Positions 8,769 to 17,799 of a DNA stretch of 64,000 bases are shown piece by piece (position 1 is the first letter of the stretch; each line of letters starts with the position of its first letter). Location: the NCBI GenBank assembly GCA_008711135.1, contig VUAW01000005.1:62001-126000 (forward strand). The letters run 5' to 3'. Under the pieces are notes generated by a model. It saw only the letters and a program-made list of their open reading frames with translations, made no database searches and was not told the origin of the DNA. Source of the stretch: Rhodobacteraceae bacterium LNNU 3342. GTDB lineage: Bacteria > Pseudomonadota > Alphaproteobacteria > Rhodobacterales > Rhodobacteraceae. The position numbers and the translations under genes are program-made.

Positions 8769-10175
8769 TCAGAGTTTGTATGCTTGTTTCGCCAGACGAT
8801 AGGCCAGATCATGCGCGACCTCGGGCGCCTCGTCTTCCGAAAGACGTCCCGTGGTGACCAGCGTGGCGAGGTAGGCGCAGTCTACCCGCCGGGATACATC
8901 ATGTCGTGCCGGAATCGAGCAGAAGGCCCGCGTGTCGTCGTTGAAGCCGACGGTGTTGTAGAAGCCCGCCGTTTCGGTCGTGGTTTCGCGGAAGCGGCGC
9001 ATGCCCTCGGCACTGTCAAAGAACCACCACGCCGGCCCCAGCTTCAGCGCCGGATAGACGCCAGCCAGCGGCGCGAGTTCGCGGGCATAAGTGGTTTCGT
9101 CCAGTGTGAAGAGGATTACCGTCAGGTCAGGGCGCATCCCCACGGCATCCAGCAGCGGCTTCAGCGCGCGGACGTAATCGGTGCGCGTCGGGATGTCGAA
9201 GCCCTTGTCCCGCCCATGTCGCGCCATGACGGCGTCCGAATGGTTGCGGAACGAACCCGGATGGATCTGCATCACCAGCCCGTCATCAAGGCTCATCCGC
9301 GCCATTTCAGTCAGCATGTGACCGCGGAAGGCATCGGCTTCGTCTGCCGTGCACTGACCAGCGCGGGCACGGGCATAAAGTGCTGCGGCCTCATCCTGCG
9401 GCAGGTCCGCGGTCCGCGCGGTGGCATGGCCGTGGTCGCTGCTGGTCGCGCCGTGGTCCTTGAAGAAGGCGCGGCGTACCCGGTGCGCCTCAAGGTATCC
9501 TTCCCAAGTCGTGGTGTCGCAGCCGGTCAGTTCGCCAAACTTCTCGATATTCTGGGCGAAGCCCTCGAATTCAGGATCGATGACGCTGTCGGGACGGTAG
9601 GCGGTGATAACGCGCCCGGTCCAGCCGCTTTGCTGGATCATCGCGTGCCAGCGCAGGTCGTCCAGCGCGCTTTCCGTGGTCGAGATCGCCTCGATCCCGA
9701 AACGCTCGAACAGGGCGCGGGGCCGGAATTCCGGGCGCGACAGGCAGTCGGCGATGTGGTCGTAATACTGGTCAGCCGTCTCTGCGCTCAGCCGTTCCGT
9801 CAGGCCAAAAACTTCCTGGAATGAATGATCAAGCCACAGCCGGCTCGGCGTACCCCGGAAAAGGTGGTAGTTTTCCGCGAACAGCCGCCAGATCTTGCGG
9901 CCATCAGTTTCCGTCGGCCCGCCATCTACGCGCGGCACGCCCAGATCGGTCAGCGCGATGCCCTGCGAACACAGCATGCGGAAAACGTAGTGATCCGGCG
10001 TCACGAACAGCTGGGCCGGATCAGGGAAGGGCTCATTTTCCGCGAACCAGCGCGGATCGGTATGGCCGTGGGGGCTGATGATCGGCAGGTCACGCACTTG
10101 GTCATAAAGCGACCGGGCCAGCGCGCGGCTCCTCTCCTCGACCGGAAACAGACGGTCGGGGTCCAACAAGGCCAT
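8769..10175 (-). CDS. uxaC: Uronate isomerase (glucuronate/galacturonate isomerase)
   Basis: A 468-residue amidohydrolase-superfamily enzyme of normal length. The HGH metal-binding motif occurs in [18 protein letters not shown] near residue 30, with family segments [22 protein letters not shown] and [21 protein letters not shown]. It interconverts D-galacturonate with D-tagaturonate and D-glucuronate with D-fructuronate. The start at 10175 has a strong GGAGGA site; the longer form from 10190 has none. It is first in the leftward operon and diverges from the GntR regulator across an operator. Confidence 0.96.
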   Translation of the reverse strand: MALLDPDRLFPVEERSRALARSLYDQVRDLPIISPHGHTDPRWFAENEPFPDPAQLFVTPDHYVFRMLCSQGIALTDLGVPRVDGGPTETDGRKIWRLFAENYHLFRGTPSRLWLDHSFQEVFGLTERLSAETADQYYDHIADCLSRPEFRPRALFERFGIEAISTTESALDDLRWHAMIQQSGWTGRVITAYRPDSVIDPEFEGFAQNIEKFGELTGCDTTTWEGYLEAHRVRRAFFKDHGATSSDHGHATARTADLPQDEAAALYARARAGQCTADEADAFRGHMLTEMARMSLDDGLVMQIHPGSFRNHSDAVMARHGRDKGFDIPTRTDYVRALKPLLDAVGMRPDLTVILFTLDETTYARELAPLAGVYPALKLGPAWWFFDSAEGMRRFRETTTETAGFYNTVGFNDDTRAFCSIPARHDVSRRVDCAYLATLVTTGRLSEDEAPEVAHDLAYRLAKQAYKL

Positions 10176-10223
10176 GCTTTTCCTCCCCACAGCTGGTTGT
10201 CATTGCGTCTTCCGGATAAACTA

Positions 10224-10241
10224 ATATGCTAGTCGGCATAT
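10224..10241. promoter_or_regulatory. Palindromic operator candidate between uxaC and gntR
   Basis: ATATGC-N6-GCATAT is a perfect inverted repeat in the 86-base divergent region, 48 bases before uxaC and 20 before the regulator. Its position and symmetry fit a dimeric GntR/FCD repressor binding site that controls both directions. Confidence 0.65.
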
Positions 10242-10261
10242 CGAGTCAACGAGGGCATTTC

Positions 10262-10963
10262 ATGTCCCCCAACATCCCCCTGCGTCCGGTCGAGGAACTG
10301 CGTGCCCCCACCATGTCAGAGCTTGTCTTTGACGAGCTTTACCGGCGCGTGGTGGATCTGAGCGTTCCGCCTGGAACCAAGCTTTCGGAAATCGAGGTGG
10401 CACGGCAGATGGGCGTATCGCGCCAACCGGTGCGGGACGCGTTTTACCGGCTGTCGCAACTGGGCTTCCTGATGATCCGGCCGCAGCGGGCGACGACGGT
10501 GGCCCGCATTTCCGAACAGGCGGTGCTTCAGGCCCGCTTTATCCGCACGGCACTGGAAATGGAGACCGTCCGCACCGCGGCACGGATGCTCAACGAGTCC
10601 GACCTTGCGGACCTGCAGGACCTGATCGCGCAGCAGCAGGCAGCGGTGGCCGCCGATGACCGACTGCTCTTTCACGCGCTGGACGACCAGTTTCACCGCC
10701 GGATCTGCGAAGGCGCCGGGCTTGACTTTGCCTGGGGCCTGATCCGCGAAAACAAGGGACACATGGACCGCGTGCGCTATCTCAGCCTGTCCTTCGGGGC
10801 GCAGGCCGCGCTTGATGACCATGTCGCCATCCTTGACGCGCTTCGCCAGCAGGATGAAAACGCTGCTGCCGACATCATGCGCGTGCACCTGAGCCGTATC
10901 ACCACGATCCTTGACCGCATCCGCGAGGATCATCCAGACATCTTCGAGGAGACCCGTCCATGA
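10262..10963 (+). CDS. GntR-family (FCD) transcriptional regulator of the uronate operon
   Basis: A 233-residue regulator. An N-terminal winged helix (residues about 15-80, with LSEIEVARQMGVSRQPVRDAF) is followed by an all-helical FCD ligand domain with metal-type residues in ALDDQFHRRICE and DDHVAILDAL. FCD regulators of uronate genes sense hexuronates or KDG. GAGGG lies before the ATG at 10262, so this start is preferred to one at 10226 that would run through the operator. It overlaps kdgK by 4 bases (ATGA), so regulator and kinase are co-translated. Confidence 0.9.
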   Translation: MSPNIPLRPVEELRAPTMSELVFDELYRRVVDLSVPPGTKLSEIEVARQMGVSRQPVRDAFYRLSQLGFLMIRPQRATTVARISEQAVLQARFIRTALEMETVRTAARMLNESDLADLQDLIAQQQAAVAADDRLLFHALDDQFHRRICEGAGLDFAWGLIRENKGHMDRVRYLSLSFGAQAALDDHVAILDALRQQDENAAADIMRVHLSRITTILDRIREDHPDIFEETRP

Positions 10964-11853
10964 CCACCGTTCTTTGCATCGGCGAGTGCATGATCGAACT
11001 CGCCCCTGTCGGCGATGGCCTGTTCCGCCGCGGCTTTGCCGGCGACACCTTCAACACGGCCTGGTACCTGCGGCGCGAACTTGGGGACGGGGCACAGGTC
11101 GGCTATTTCACCGGCGTCGGCACCGACACCGCCTCGGACGAGATGCTGGACTTCATGTCGTGTTCAGGCGTCGATGTCAGCCGCGTTCGCCGGATCGAGG
11201 ATCGCACCGTCGGGCTTTACATGATCACCCTGACGAATGGTGAACGGAGCTTTTCCTACTGGCGCGGCCAGTCCGCTGCAAAACGGCTGGCCGAGGATGC
11301 CGAGGTGTTGCGAGCGGCGTTTGAGGGCGTGGATCTGCTGCTGTTTTCCGGCATCACGCTTGCGATCCTGTCCGAAGAAGACCGGGCGCGCCTGTTGGCA
11401 GAGCTTTCAGCGGCGCGGCAACGCGGGCAGAAGGTCGCCTTTGACCCCAACATGCGGCCGCGCCTATGGCCGGGCGCGGACACCATGCGCGCCGCGATCA
11501 TGGAGGCCGCAGCGGTCGCCGACATCATCCTGCCCTCGTTCGACGAAGAAAGCCTGACCTTCGGGGATGCGGATCCCGAAGCGACCGTCGCCCGCTACCG
11601 TGAACGGGGCGCTGGGACCGTCATCGTCAAGAACGGCGCCGGCACCGTTGCCGCCTGGGACGCGGACGAAGGATTGGTGCGCTACACCCCCGCCCCGGTT
11701 GAGGATGTTCGCGACACGACCGCCGCGGGCGACTCCTTCAACGCGGGCTTTCTTGCGGCGCGGCTGAAGGGTGCCGCGATGGGCGAGGCAATCGCCGCCG
11801 GGGCGCAGCGGGCAGCCTATGTCATCCGCCACAGCGGCGCCCTGGCAGAGTGA
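10960..11853 (+). CDS. kdgK: 2-dehydro-3-deoxygluconokinase (KDG kinase), first copy
   Basis: A 297-residue PfkB/ribokinase-family sugar kinase. The C-terminal signature DTTAAGDSFNAGFL carries the catalytic Asp and the anion hole, and FDPNMRPRLWPG is typical of KDG kinases. It phosphorylates KDG to KDPG, the joint product of the UxaA and KduD branches. A second, clearly paralogous copy occurs at 30064-30960 and shares most of its motifs. Confidence 0.92.
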   Translation: MTTVLCIGECMIELAPVGDGLFRRGFAGDTFNTAWYLRRELGDGAQVGYFTGVGTDTASDEMLDFMSCSGVDVSRVRRIEDRTVGLYMITLTNGERSFSYWRGQSAAKRLAEDAEVLRAAFEGVDLLLFSGITLAILSEEDRARLLAELSAARQRGQKVAFDPNMRPRLWPGADTMRAAIMEAAAVADIILPSFDEESLTFGDADPEATVARYRERGAGTVIVKNGAGTVAAWDADEGLVRYTPAPVEDVRDTTAAGDSFNAGFLAARLKGAAMGEAIAAGAQRAAYVIRHSGALAE

Positions 11854-11862
11854 CGCGACGTC

Positions 11863-11880
11863 GCCGCGTTCCGGCGCGGC
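11863..11880 (+). terminator. GC-rich hairpin after kdgK
   Basis: GCCGCG-TTCCGG-CGCGGC forms a compact stem 10 bases after the kdgK stop. No U-tract follows, so it is a weak terminator candidate. Confidence 0.4.
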
Positions 11881-11986
11881 GGCCGCACAAGCGCAACGAA
11901 AGCTTCACTTTTCTGAAGGTGAACGGGCGGCTATGGTGATGCGATCGCGCGGGCACAGCCCGCGTTCGCATGATCAGAGGTGCCTC

Positions 11987-13957
11987 ATGTCACTCACGCT
12001 TTCCCGTCGAAAGTTCCTGTTCGTCACCACCGCGGCGGGCAGTGTTGCGCTGCTTCACCCGTTCTCGGCGCGGGCGCAGGCCGGGCAGGCGCATCTGCGC
12101 ATCCTGTCCACCACCGACTTGCATTGCCACGTCCACCCCTATGATTATTACGCCGACCGGCCAAACGACACGATGGGGCTGGCGCGCACCGCCTCGATCG
12201 TCGAACAGATCCGGGCCGAGGCGACGAACACGCTGATGGTGGACAATGGCGACTACCTGCAGGGCAACCCGATGGGGGACTACGTCGCCTATTCGCGCGG
12301 GATGCAGGACGGCGACGTGCATCCGGTCATCGCTGGGATGAACGCCCTTGGCTACGACGTCGGCACGCTGGGCAATCACGAATTCAACTATGGGGTCGAG
12401 TTCATGGACCGCGTCAACGCAGGGGCGGACTTCCCCATCGTCTGCGCGAACTTTGCCCGGACCCTTGGTGCCACGCCGCTGGAGGATGACCTGCATCAGC
12501 AGCCCTACGTGATCCTTGAACGGACCCTGACCGATGGCGCAGGCGAAAGCCACTCGATCCGCGTGGGCTTCATCGGGTTTGTCCCGCCGCAGATCATGCA
12601 ATGGGATGCCGCCCATCTGGCCCAAGGCTATGCCGCCCGTGATATTCTCGAAGCCGCCCGCGCTTGGGTGCCGGTCATGCGCGAGGAAGGCGCCGATATC
12701 ATTGTTGCGCTGGCACACACGGGGATTTCCACCGCGCCGGAAGCGCCGATGATGGAGAACGCGGCGCTCTACCTCGCCGGGGTCGAAGGCATCGACGCCA
12801 TCGTCACCGGCCACAGCCACCGCGTATGGCCGTCCGAGGATTTCGAAGGCGAAGGCATCGACCGCGAGGCTGGCACGCTGATGGGCAAGCCCGCCACCAT
12901 GGCCGGGTTCTGGGGATCACACCTTGGCATCATCGACCTGATGCTGGTACGCGACGGCGATGGCTGGCGCATCGCGGGATCGGAGTCTAACGCGCGCCCG
13001 ATCTATGAGCGCGCCGAAGACCGCAGTGTCGTCCCGCTGGTCGAGGATTACGAGCCTGTCATCGCCGCTACGGCAGAGATGCATGAAGACACACTGGAAT
13101 ATGTCCGGGCCGAGGTCGGCACCACGACCGCACCCCTTCATTCCTATTTCGCCTTGGTGGCGGACGATCCTTCGGTCCAGATCGTGAGCCTTGCGCAGAC
13201 CTGGTACGTGGCCCAGCTTCTGCAGGGAACGGAGCACGAAGGGCTGCCGATCCTGTCCGCCGCCGCGCCATTCAAGTCGGGCGGACGCGGAGGCCCAGAC
13301 TACTACACCGACGTTCCGGCGGGGCCGATCGCGATCAAGAACGTGGCCGACCTTTACCTGTACCCCAACACGCTGCAGGCGGTGCGGATCACCGGCGAAC
13401 AGCTGACGGAATGGCTGGAACGCTCCGCCGGCATCTTTAACCAGATCACACCCGGAGAAGCCGACCAGCCGCTGATCAACCCGAACTTCCCGGCCTTCAA
13501 CTTCGACACGATCGATGGCGTGACCTATGCCATCGATGTTACGCAGCCCTCGCGCTATGATGGCGAGGGCAATGTCGCCGATCCCGAGGCGCGTCGGATC
13601 GTGGACCTGCAGTTCGAGGGCGCCCCGGTCGATCCCGCACAGGAATTCATCGTGGCGACCAACAACTACCGCGCATCGGGCGGCGGCAGCTTCCCCGGCG
13701 CGGACGGCAGCACGGTGGTCCTTGCGGCGCCCGATACCAACCGGGACGTCATCGTCCGCTACATCGTGGATCAGGGGGAAATCTCTCCGGCCGCGGATGG
13801 GAACTGGCGGCTTGCACCGGCAGACGGGGCGACAGTGCTGTTCGACAGCGGTCCCGCTGCCAGCGCCTATCTGGAAGATGTTCGTGCCCGTGGTGTGCAG
13901 ATCGAGGAAGCTGGCGCGGGCGACGACGGATTTGCCCGCTATCGCATCACGCTGTGA
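11987..13957 (+). CDS. cpdB: 2',3'-cyclic-nucleotide 2'-phosphodiesterase / 3'-nucleotidase (CpdB type)
   Basis: A 656-residue periplasmic enzyme. The N-terminus carries a twin-arginine type signal (LSRRKFLFVTT then a hydrophobic stretch and AQA cleavage site). The metallophosphatase domain shows TTDLHCHV, DNGDYLQGNP, GNHEFNYG, ALAHTGI and GHSHRVWP; the C-terminal 5'-nucleotidase domain has NNYRASGGGSFPG. It recovers phosphate and nucleosides from nucleotides. The ATG at 11987 is preceded by AGAGG and begins the Tat signal; upstream in-frame codons run into kdgK and are unlikely. Confidence 0.9.
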   Translation: MSLTLSRRKFLFVTTAAGSVALLHPFSARAQAGQAHLRILSTTDLHCHVHPYDYYADRPNDTMGLARTASIVEQIRAEATNTLMVDNGDYLQGNPMGDYVAYSRGMQDGDVHPVIAGMNALGYDVGTLGNHEFNYGVEFMDRVNAGADFPIVCANFARTLGATPLEDDLHQQPYVILERTLTDGAGESHSIRVGFIGFVPPQIMQWDAAHLAQGYAARDILEAARAWVPVMREEGADIIVALAHTGISTAPEAPMMENAALYLAGVEGIDAIVTGHSHRVWPSEDFEGEGIDREAGTLMGKPATMAGFWGSHLGIIDLMLVRDGDGWRIAGSESNARPIYERAEDRSVVPLVEDYEPVIAATAEMHEDTLEYVRAEVGTTTAPLHSYFALVADDPSVQIVSLAQTWYVAQLLQGTEHEGLPILSAAAPFKSGGRGGPDYYTDVPAGPIAIKNVADLYLYPNTLQAVRITGEQLTEWLERSAGIFNQITPGEADQPLINPNFPAFNFDTIDGVTYAIDVTQPSRYDGEGNVADPEARRIVDLQFEGAPVDPAQEFIVATNNYRASGGGSFPGADGSTVVLAAPDTNRDVIVRYIVDQGEISPAADGNWRLAPADGATVLFDSGPAASAYLEDVRARGVQIEEAGAGDDGFARYRITL

Positions 13958-13960
13958 TAG

Positions 13961-15130
13961 TCAGCCATTGACGACGGCGGGACGCCGTTCCCGCCAAAGC
14001 GCCGGCAGCGGCAACAACAAGAACGCGACCGCCGCAATGACGGTCCGCTCTGCCACCGTCAGCGGTCCGGTCTGCGCGTCCAGGTAGCGGGCGGCGTAGA
14101 CAATAACCACGTGCCACGCGTAGATCTGGAGCGAGTGCCGCCCGATCAGCCGCAGCGGGCCAAGCATGAAGATCCCGCGCAGCAGCGTGCCCAGCCAGCG
14201 CACGCCCTGCCGCGGCGCCTCTGGCCCCGCCACCACCAGCCAGGTCACCAAGGCGCCGACCCCGATAAAGTTCAGCAGGTAAACCGGCCCGAAGGAGGAT
14301 CGGACTTCCATCGCCGAAAAGCTGCGCAGGACCTCGAAATCCGCAAACCCATGCGCGGTCGCAATGCGCAATGGCACAAAGAACAGCACAACCATCAGCG
14401 CCGCCAGCGGCAGGGTGGTGTTCTTTGCGTTAAAGATCCGCGACCAGTCGATCCGCCCCGTCCCGGTCAGGGCACCCAGCACCAGCCCGGTTACAAAGAT
14501 GATCTGCCAGGCCAGCGGATCGAAACTGACCCGCAGCCCCTGATCGTCAGAGGCACGCAGCCATTCATTCACCGGCAGTGCCACCAGACGCCCCAGCGAA
14601 AGCTGCGACGCCATCCAGAGCAACACCGAAAGGGTCATCACGATGGCCCATTGCCCGCGCAGGACCATGTGGATCAACAGCGGCGAAATGGCGAGGTACA
14701 GGATATATTGCGGCAGGATGTCCATGAACGTGGGCTGGAACAGCAGCGCCATGATCGCAAAGGCCCGCTGTGGTTCGGCCAGCCCCGCCGTGCCGATCCA
14801 GTTGCGGAAGGCCTCCATCCCCCCCGGCAGCAGATCGCGCGCAATCAGCGCCAGCAGGATCAGGCCCATGGAGTAAAGGTAAAGCTCGAACACCCGCTTC
14901 CAGATATCGGTCCGCATGGCCTCATAGCCGCGCCTTTCCGTCCGACGGGCTTGGATCAGCCCGATCAGAAGGCCAGACAGGAAGACGAAACCCTGTGCAT
15001 CCTCTACGAACATGAACTGCCGGTGGTTGATCTCGACCAGCCAGAGCCCACCTTGAAGCACAAGATGGTTGAGCGTCATGAAGAGGAGAAAATACCCCCT
15101 CATCCCGTCAAGAACTTCAAGTCGCCCCAT
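13961..15130 (-). CDS. opgC: OpgC-type membrane protein (acyltransferase-3-like)
   Basis: A 389-residue integral membrane protein with about ten helices. The N-terminal RLEVLDGMRGYFLLFMTLNH and the later RHSLQIYAWHVVIVY match OpgC, which in Rhodobacter and related species succinylates osmoregulated periplasmic glucans. GGAGG precedes the ATG at 15130; a longer form from 15190 lacks support. The gene converges on cpdB with 3 bases between stops. A candidate EcfG-type promoter lies 27 bases upstream of the start. Confidence 0.82.
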   Translation of the reverse strand: MGRLEVLDGMRGYFLLFMTLNHLVLQGGLWLVEINHRQFMFVEDAQGFVFLSGLLIGLIQARRTERRGYEAMRTDIWKRVFELYLYSMGLILLALIARDLLPGGMEAFRNWIGTAGLAEPQRAFAIMALLFQPTFMDILPQYILYLAISPLLIHMVLRGQWAIVMTLSVLLWMASQLSLGRLVALPVNEWLRASDDQGLRVSFDPLAWQIIFVTGLVLGALTGTGRIDWSRIFNAKNTTLPLAALMVVLFFVPLRIATAHGFADFEVLRSFSAMEVRSSFGPVYLLNFIGVGALVTWLVVAGPEAPRQGVRWLGTLLRGIFMLGPLRLIGRHSLQIYAWHVVIVYAARYLDAQTGPLTVAERTVIAAVAFLLLPLPALWRERRPAVVNG

Positions 15131-15156
15131 GCGCGCACCTCCCCGACTTGGAGGGG

Positions 15157-15182
15157 AACGGCGACTTTCGCGGGCTGGTTCC
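15157..15182 (-). promoter_or_regulatory. EcfG-like promoter candidate upstream of opgC
   Basis: On the minus strand GGAAC is followed after 17 bases by CGTT, in the 129-base gap between opgC and the preceding gene. The spacing is the longer of the two permitted for EcfG promoters. The expected transcript would have a leader of about 20 bases that still includes the GGAGG ribosome site. Confidence 0.4.
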
Positions 15183-15259
15183 CCCCGCACGGCAGCGTGA
15201 TCACGGGCTTGGCGGGGGTCTGCCGTCGAACGCAGAGGCTTGCGCGGAAAACGGCGGGA

Positions 15260-17578
15260 TCAGCCGGGGCGCGTCAGGTCCAGATCGCGTGGCGGGCGCG
15301 GGCGGCCAAAGTAATATCCTTGGAACAGGGTGCCCCCGTTGGCGATGAGCCATTCAAGCTGGGGCTCAGTCTCCACACCCTCAGTAATGACCTTGAGCCG
15401 CAGGCTTTCGCCAAGTGACAGGATCGACCGGATGATCGCCGGGTTCCGCCCGCTTTCCCACAGGTTGCCGATGAATGCCCGGTCGATCTTGAGCACATCC
15501 ACCGGCAGGTCGTGCAGATAACGTAGCGATGAAAAACCCGAACCGAAGTCGTCAAGCGCAAGTGAAATCCCCAGCTCCTTCAGCCGGCCCATGATATGAG
15601 CGGCCGCGGCGGCATCCTGCAAGAGGCAGCTTTCCGTCAGTTCGAACCGCAGCCGCGCAGGGTCCACGCCCGAAGCATCAAGCGTCGCCTCCACCGCGGC
15701 GGGAAAACCCGGCGCCACGAAGCGGGCCGAACTGATGTTGAGCGACAGCGTCAGCCCCTGCCCCAGCCCCTGTGCATCCCAAGTGCGGATCTGGGTGCAG
15801 GCGCTGCGCAGAACCCAGTCGTCGATGGCGGCAACAAGGCCGGTTTCCTCTGCATGAGGAATGAACTCGCTGGGTGGCAGCAGGCCCCGGACCGGGTGCT
15901 GCCAGCGGATCAGCGCTTCATAGCCGATGGTGGAAAGGCCCGCGGGCGAGGCCTCGACCTGCGGCTCGAAGAACAGGCAGAACTCGTCCCGTTCCAGCGC
16001 GCCTTGCAGGTCGGCATCCAGCTGCGCCCGCGCCACAAGCAGCCGCCGCAGCGCCGGGGCAAAGACCTTGGTGCGGTCGCCTCCCTCGGCCTTGGCAACA
16101 CGGTTTGCGATTCCGGCCTTGTTGAGCACGGAATCCGCGTCGCGCGATCGGGAAAAGGGAACGACCGCAACGCTGGTGGTGGCCGAGATGCTGCCGACAC
16201 CCACCCGCACCGGTTCGCGCGCAGCGTCCCGGACCAGATCGCCAAGCTGATTGCCCGCGCTGATCGCGGCGGCTTCGTCCGGATGGGCGGCGGGAAGGAT
16301 CACCACAAACTCGTCCCCCGCGGTCCGGCCAAAGCGGGCGCCCTCGGGGGCTAGGCCTTGCAGGCGCTTTGCCAGTTCCAGCAGAAAATAGTCGCCCCGG
16401 CGCATGCCATGAAGTTCGTTAATGCCGCGCATCCCGTCAACGTCAATCGATAGCAGCGTGAACCACTGCTCGCCGGGCCGCTCGTCCGTGATCATGGCCT
16501 CCAGATCCTCCACCAAGGCGCGGCGGTTGGGCAGGCCGGTAAGGGGATCGACATAGGCCAGTTGATGGGCATCGGTCAGCGCGCTCTGCAGGGCATTTCG
16601 AATCGAATCCTCGCGCGTGAGGTCGATGAAGCTGCAGACGACCCGCGCAGCCTGCCCCGTCCCATCACGTACCGGGGCGGCATTGACCGACAGGACACAG
16701 CGCTCGCCATCGCGGGTTTCCACCACGTGGTTGACGTCGCGGACTTCGGTATCCTCGGCCTGCACGCGCTGGAAGAAATGGCTCAGGAATTCCGCCGCGC
16801 CGGTGCTCTGGCTTTCGGGGCGTTCCAGCCGCGCAAGGATCTGGTCGGCCTCCTCATTGGCAAAGATGATCCGCCCCTGGCCGTCCAGTGCGACAATCCC
16901 CGACCCTGTGGTATCGAGGATGCTTTGCAGGAAGGCTTGACCGGCGCGCAGGGCGGCCTGCGCCTCGCGCGCGGCGGCTTCGCTTGCCCGGCGCTGCAGG
17001 ACGCTCATGATCACATCGGCGGCGGACTGGAGCAGATAGACCTCGGACTGCAGGAAAATCCGGCGCGACCGGACGGTGTCGAAGCCCACAAAGCCGCGCA
17101 ACTCGTTACCGTCCAGCATCGGCACGACCAGCAGCGACTGGATGCCCTGCTGCTGCAAGATCGCCCGTTCTTCCCGGCTGGCTGGCAGCCGGTTGACCGA
17201 GGTGATCCGGACCGGATCGCGGCGCATGAACGGTGGCAACCAGTACGAGATCATGTCGAGCGGCACGTCCTGCAGCATCGCCTGCATGGGCTCGATCCCT
17301 TCGGCGCACCATTCATGGGTGTTGTCGACCCGGTCGCCGTTGCGAACCTGCATCACGTAGGTCCGGTCGCACCCAAGGAACGATCCGATCTGGGCAAGCG
17401 CGTCGCTGATGGCAGGATCGACTCCGGTGCCCTCAGCGCGCAAAAGCTCATGCAGGACCCCGAGCACCAGTTCCTGCGTACGGACCATCCGGCCCAGCCG
17501 TTTGCCAACCGGTTCGCGCGGCGCCTTGCGCCGGGCGGAATCTGCATCGGTCCGCGCCGAAGCAGGCTTGCCGCTCAT
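15260..17578 (-). CDS. GAF-PAS-GGDEF-EAL cyclic-di-GMP protein
   Basis: About 772 residues: GAF (roughly 30-190), PAS (195-320), GGDEF (335-495) and EAL (510-760). The cyclase active site reads RTAGDEF rather than GGDEF, a variant that is sometimes still active. The EAL domain looks complete, with YEALIRW, ELTESCLL, LDDFGSGFSS and LKIDRAFIGN, so c-di-GMP breakdown is the better-supported activity. No membrane helix or signal peptide is seen. The start is placed at 17578 (MSGKPAS), though 17488 is possible. Confidence 0.85.
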   Translation of the reverse strand: MSGKPASARTDADSARRKAPREPVGKRLGRMVRTQELVLGVLHELLRAEGTGVDPAISDALAQIGSFLGCDRTYVMQVRNGDRVDNTHEWCAEGIEPMQAMLQDVPLDMISYWLPPFMRRDPVRITSVNRLPASREERAILQQQGIQSLLVVPMLDGNELRGFVGFDTVRSRRIFLQSEVYLLQSAADVIMSVLQRRASEAAAREAQAALRAGQAFLQSILDTTGSGIVALDGQGRIIFANEEADQILARLERPESQSTGAAEFLSHFFQRVQAEDTEVRDVNHVVETRDGERCVLSVNAAPVRDGTGQAARVVCSFIDLTREDSIRNALQSALTDAHQLAYVDPLTGLPNRRALVEDLEAMITDERPGEQWFTLLSIDVDGMRGINELHGMRRGDYFLLELAKRLQGLAPEGARFGRTAGDEFVVILPAAHPDEAAAISAGNQLGDLVRDAAREPVRVGVGSISATTSVAVVPFSRSRDADSVLNKAGIANRVAKAEGGDRTKVFAPALRRLLVARAQLDADLQGALERDEFCLFFEPQVEASPAGLSTIGYEALIRWQHPVRGLLPPSEFIPHAEETGLVAAIDDWVLRSACTQIRTWDAQGLGQGLTLSLNISSARFVAPGFPAAVEATLDASGVDPARLRFELTESCLLQDAAAAAHIMGRLKELGISLALDDFGSGFSSLRYLHDLPVDVLKIDRAFIGNLWESGRNPAIIRSILSLGESLRLKVITEGVETEPQLEWLIANGGTLFQGYYFGRPRPPRDLDLTRPG

Positions 17579-17799
17579 TTCCGCGGCGTCCACTCTGCCC
17601 GATCCGAAACTGCGGCACGCGGTGCCGGCCGGGGATCTTTCCTGATCAAGATGACCTTCTCCTTGTTCCCCATCGACCTGCGGCACTGAATATTAAAAGG
17701 GCTCCCGATGCTCGCATAAGGAGAGCACGGGTTCAACCTGCACATCCAAAGGTTTCCCGACTGTGCCTTATCTACAAGGCCTGCCGCCGGGGGATAGGG

